Source: Bisporella sp. PMI_857 (taxonomy: Eukaryota > Ascomycota > Leotiomycetes > Helotiales > Helotiaceae). From it: 64,000 nucleotides of DNA. The position numbers were made by a program, and so were the translations under genes. The stretch lies in contig JAJSPD010000032.1 of NCBI GenBank assembly GCA_021307315.1, positions 248,001-312,000 on the forward strand, given 5' to 3'. Of the stretch, positions 60,050 through 64,000 are shown one piece after another; the first letter of the stretch is position 1; each line of letters starts with the position of its first letter. The notes under the pieces are model-generated. The model was not told where the DNA came from. It searched no databases and saw only the letters and a list, made by a program, of their open reading frames with translations.

Positions 60050-60158
60050 GTATTTTACAAGCTAGTTGCTTTGTGTTTACAGGCTGGTTGCTTTGTGTTT
60101 TACAGGCTTGGTGGGGTGCGGGATGCACTTAGTCTGAAGTCTGAACGTACAGGTGATG

Positions 60159-60997
60159 TACGTGTAGTAAGACCCCACATTCTCGCGAGCATCAAGATGT
60201 AGATTTGAGAATTCGATGCAATGCGCTATTATTAGTATGAGATGAGACCAAAGAAGCAGGCGTTATCAGAAGGGGTGACCCAACCCAAGGCAGGTATTTG
60301 GTCTTTCTTAGAATCATGGGGATGGTGCTTGCCAAGCTTCGGATTTCCGCAAGGCACATCTAGTACGAAGTTGAAGCTGGAATTCCGGCAAAAGGCAGGC
60401 TTAATCGAAGGGTTTTGAGGATAAGGCACACTGCTATGTGTATACCATGATCGAAAAATTCTCTTAAAAATAGTAAGAAAAAGAATATTTAGACGAGTGA
60501 GGGGCGAGTCTCCCACACACACACACACAAGCCTTGATGTCGCACAGCCACCACCATCCACAATCACATTACATCAAGGTGTTTGTCGTTCTTCTATACT
60601 GGAAATGGATACCGGACTTCCAATCAGATAGTTTTTCCATGTAATGATAAATCAATTTCATGTGAGAAGCAAAAATACTTGGGCAAACTTGAACCCGTTG
60701 TCAGAGACAGTGGGCAACCGTGGCTGAACTGCAGTTTTGTTGAAAGTGTTGTTATTTGACTGTGTGTGTGAGAACTTCCCTTTAATATTGCTCTTTGCTC
60801 AAACTCTAAACTTCGATGTCTCTGAAGCCTAGAAATTGTCACATAAGTAAGGCTGCTTTTCTGCTCGAGGGTGTAGTATTTAAATAATAGATCTCTTACT
60901 TGGGGTAATCTTACCGGACCAACGTCCCCGCATAGACTGTAGATGCCACTTTGAATAAAGCAATTCTGTTAATTAATTTGTCTTCTGCTTCGTGATC
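60159..60997. other. Intergenic region upstream of the intact CorA-like gene
   Basis: 839 bp without a credible gene. It has a CA microsatellite near 60514–60529 and minus-strand frames without motifs. It is probably the promoter of the plus-strand gene starting at 60998. Confidence 0.5.
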
Positions 60998-62824
60998 ATG
61001 GATTATATAGTAGATTTCTTATTGAACCAAGCCACGAAGGAAGGTTGGTTCGACCATATTGACAACCATCGTCTGGAAATATATACGTGTCAGGTGAGTA
61101 GCCTGTGTTGATGATTCTGATAACAGTCCGAGGCTGAGGCATTTGCCAGAATGAAAAAGGCAACATCAAGTATTTCAATTCTGAGCTACAGAAATTGAGC
61201 GACCTTGGAGAGTGGTTTGTATATACGGTACGTGCATCCCTTCAAACATGCTACGCATTTGGAAGTAGGTTCCTGAGATAGACAGGATGGGAAAGCTGCG
61301 TTGCCGCCGTATAAGCCACCAGAAGGGTACGAATTGGTCGGCGGAGTGCGACTTCTGTAAGCCTCTTGTTTGAGCAAATCTTTCAAGAAATTAATGTCGG
61401 CCATGTCCCTAATGACAAGCTTAGCATCCAGATGAGCCGGCCACCACATGTTATTGGGCTACCTAACAAGTTTCCATGGAAGAACGAGAAGACTTGCCGA
61501 GACGTGTTTCACGCGCTTGACCTGCACAAGACCTACGTTCTAACACTAGACCATTCATCCGGAATTTCCGAGATAATCCATAAACCGTTGCCGGAAAGCA
61601 AAGGCAGTAAACTTTGTAGGTCTTTATTGAATGAACGTATTTGTGTCACTGCTGATGTCTAAAGACTTGGTTGCTCAAAACACCGACTACCACTTCGATT
61701 CGTGGTCTATGGCCATCACGTATGATCCTCAAAACCGCATTACGACAGGCTTTTTTTGTGCCGATATTAAGAAGAAACCTGAGCACATCGACCCTAAGAC
61801 ACTGATCAATCACTTCATCGCGTCGAAGCATCTCTCTTCACATCCTATGCTTCTTCCAACCATCATGTTCCGTAAATTGATGGAGTCGAGTGTGCTTCAT
61901 AGAGATACCCTAAGAATAGGCATTCAAGATCTGGAGAAAGAAATTGGACATGTCGATGTACGAAATCAAGAGGAAGAACTCCCCCCTGAAGACCACGAAA
62001 AAAGAGATAAAACCTTGGATTATCGTGCCTTGAGTCGTCGCCTTAACAATACCAAGAAACAACAGGCTTCGCGTGATGGTCGGCACCAATTTTGGCGGCA
62101 GTATCAAAAGATTCTCGAGGATGGATTCAGGGCGTTCGAGGCAAATGGGACTAAGCATTTCTCAACAACATCGGATGCCCATCAGGAACTAAAGGATCTT
62201 ACTTCCTTTTATACCAAGAGATTTGAAAGTCTAGAGGGGCGAGACCTAAATTATGGTGCCCGAATTGACGCACAAATGAAATTGGTACGATTTCCCTCTA
62301 TCCTTTACAGTGTGGCTAATGCTGAAACAGCTGTACAACCTAATTGCACAAAATGACAGTAACTCTCAGATGCAGATAGCAAACTCACATGTGCAGATGG
62401 CAAAATCACATGTGCATATTGCTGAACTACAAGCGCAGATCGTAAATTCCGCTGCAAAGGATAATGCTCAAGTCAAAACTTTAACTTACCTCGGAATTTT
62501 CTTCTTGCCAGCAAATCTGATCGCAGTAAGATATTTCTGATAAAGTCGCTCTACACTTGCGTCGCTAATAAGATTGATTAGGCCCTGCTTGGTATACAAG
62601 GTTACGAGATGACGGGCAAACTATTTCTCATCTTCCTTGCTTACACCGTGCCATTCGGTATTTTGGTTTTTGGCGCCTTCAATTTGCATATGTGGTGGAG
62701 GAAGAGAAGGCAAACTAAGTTGGCTAGGAGGGGAAGCGTGATGCCAGAAATTTCATTTAACCCACAACAAAACGAAGATATTGAGATGCGGGACATGCAA
62801 AGACGTGATAGTGTTGCATGGTAG
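60998..62824 (+). CDS. CorA-like membrane protein, intact paralog
   Basis: Seven exons, 60998–61093, 61150–61227, 61286–61356, 61425–61615, 61665–62284, 62331–62525 and 62582–62824, encode 497 aa, all in phase. The exon plan mirrors that of the broken paralog at 51667–53306. The N-terminal half is soluble (YVLTLDHSSGISE; VAQNTDYHFDSWSMAITY; SSHPMLLPTIMFRKLMESS). A helical stalk of QMQIANSHVQMAKSHVH-type repeats follows. Two membrane helices end the protein (TYLGIFFLPANLIA and LFLIFLAYTVPFGILVFGAF), then a basic, Ser-rich tail. This is the usual plan of fungal CorA/ZntB-like proteins, but the GMN ion-selectivity motif is absent, so divalent-cation transport is uncertain. Intron positions were fixed by phase and by the paralog. 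Confidence 0.88.
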
Positions 62825-64000
62825 ACATTCTTTAAATGATTAGGTCGTAAAGGAAAAGCCAGCCTGGAGTAACGGGGCTAGTTGGCCAATCCTATATAAG
62901 TTAACCATTTATCGAGGCAAACAATATGAAGATAACCATAACTTTCAGAAACAAACTTTTCTGAGATCTGATTGAAACACCCAGTTATTCAATTGACTAA
63001 TGTATTGGGTCTCGGGAGGCCTTAACAGTCAGCGCGTCAATATGAAATATCTCTTATTTTATACAGCATGAGATGTGTTGCAACGCCCCAACCCAGCTTA
63101 TTTCTTTTTAACAATGAACGCCACTCGACATCCTCGTGGCCTGGTGGTGATAACTCATGCTATCGTTACACAGAGTTCTCCCAGTCACCACAGCAGCCAG
63201 TCGTCGTGCCACTCAATTAAATTTGCGAAAGCCTTCTTCAATAAAGTGTTGCGATACATTTTGCTGCACAAGAAAAGAACTCTAGGACATTTCCAGTTGT
63301 TCCGATGGCGTTAAACAAGGACAGCGGCTCCACCCAAATGGCGAACAAAGGGATTATCGAAATCTCCTCCTTAAGCTGGAAGGGGAGACAGTAATAAGAC
63401 TACTCAACAAGCCTTGCTTGTGGTGCAGATCAATGTCGTTCAGGAGGACTCGAGACACTCTGGCTCGGACACGGAGCAACGTGTTTATGCTGCTGTCCCT
63501 CCCGTGCGCCGACCGTCCCTTGGCATCTTGTCTTTAGTGGTTTCTAGGCTTGAGGATGGATGAACCTCTGTCACCGAGGATCCGAGGGAGAGGGAGATGG
63601 AGACACCAGCCCACCATTGTCCTCGCTCGCCCAGGCTCCCCCCGCATTTTTGGATGTTTGAATGATGAAAAGGGAAGAAGATGTTGTCTCGATCTTATCA
63701 CAAATACGCAACAGTTCGCTACCGAGGACGTGTCTCTCTCCTTTCATTGGATCAAATACATTTTCCTCGCCAGGGTCTCACGTTAGATCTACGTTTTTAT
63801 CCTTGTTGGAAAAGAGAACAGAAAGTATTCTTTTTCCCCACAGCCACGGTCAGTACGCACAAAAGCAGAAATTGAGGCGAGCCGAGGCATGTGTTTGGGA
63901 AAAAGCTCGCATCCCGCATCCTTGACGTGGGCAAATTATTTCCAAGGCCGAAAGTGTCTCAAGTGATCCGTTGTCCTCACATGCCAAACCTTACCTTTCC
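62825..64000. other. Gene-free region to the window end
   Basis: 1.18 kb with only short overlapping frames (for example 63075–63314 and 63550–63925), none with recognisable motifs. A gene may start beyond the window edge. Confidence 0.45.

Larger units (their letters stand above)
58472..60158. mobile_element. Non-autonomous pogo/Tc1-type DNA transposon, split by a nested retroelement
   Basis: The left end starts CATCACCTGTACGTTCAGAC at 58472; the right end at 60158 carries its perfect inverse (21 bp match in all). Both are flanked by TA (58470–58471, 60159–60160), the Tc1/mariner/pogo target duplication. Internal to each TIR lie inverted subterminal repeats with AAGCCTGTAAAACACAA and ACCAGCCTGT cores (left about 58504–58534; right about 60075–60110). 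The body is AT-rich, with ACTAAT repeats near 58928–58950, and has no transposase. Removing the nested retroelement and one target duplication leaves about 746 bp, so this is a MITE-sized derivative whose transposase must act in trans. Confidence 0.85.

Noticed and set aside
1..64000. CRISPR arrays, bacterial operons, biosynthetic megasynthases or viral genes
   Set aside because: None seen; gene structure is eukaryotic throughout and no regularly spaced repeat-spacer pattern occurs.

Overview
This window is from a filamentous ascomycete fungus. Genes carry many short GT–AG introns (mostly 45–90 nt, often with CTRAY-type branch sites), and protein types are typically fungal: a Zn2Cys6 regulator, CorA-like membrane proteins, a CYSTM Cys-rich protein, an Abp1-type ADF/SH3 protein and an EDC4-like decapping scaffold. 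Protein style suggests Leotiomycetes, but that is inference. Several decayed genes have TAG/TGA/TAA exactly where Trp (TGG) is expected, the footprint of repeat-induced point mutation (RIP).

Layout. 1–6.9 kb: gene-free, low-complexity DNA interrupted by a dead Tc1/mariner element (2795–4503) with 33-bp inverted ends and TA flanks. 6.9–8.2 kb: an F-box gene. 8.6–11.4 kb: a repeat and pseudogene island with retroelement copy 1, a ~310-bp foldback repeat and a dead APH/choline-kinase-type gene. 12.3–24.4 kb: housekeeping block, namely a giant F-box/zinc-finger gene, Abp1, CYSTM and a CGFS glutaredoxin. 26.4–31.1 kb: secreted acid phosphatase diverging from a membrane-anchored multicopper oxidase. 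33.2–39.7 kb: Zn2Cys6 regulator followed by a GH13–CBM20 alpha-amylase. 41–49.5 kb: EDC4-like scaffold, a small membrane protein and a LicD-family protein. 51.7–62.8 kb: two CorA-like paralogs in opposite orientation (the first frameshifted) flanking a Dcr2-like phosphatase, a thioesterase and a nested transposon (58.47–60.16 kb). The rest is gene-free as far as I can see.

The most novel observation is a pair of insertions (8616–9462 and 59111–60037), each bounded by a 14–16-bp target-site duplication and ending in an A-rich tail. Both begin at their first base with a sequence that folds as an HDV-like self-cleaving ribozyme: P1, P2, P3, P1.1 and P4, the U•G pair in L3, and the J4/2 cytosine. 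They share about 115 bp at the 5' end and about 40 bp at the 3' end, but their 650–750-bp interiors look unrelated. This points to a non-autonomous, ribozyme-led retrotransposon family with exchangeable cargo.

Exon structures were built by hand from splice signals, reading phase and family motifs. Each intact multi-exon model closes in frame. The only model that does not is the CorA-like gene at 51.7–53.3 kb, which is short by exactly one base.
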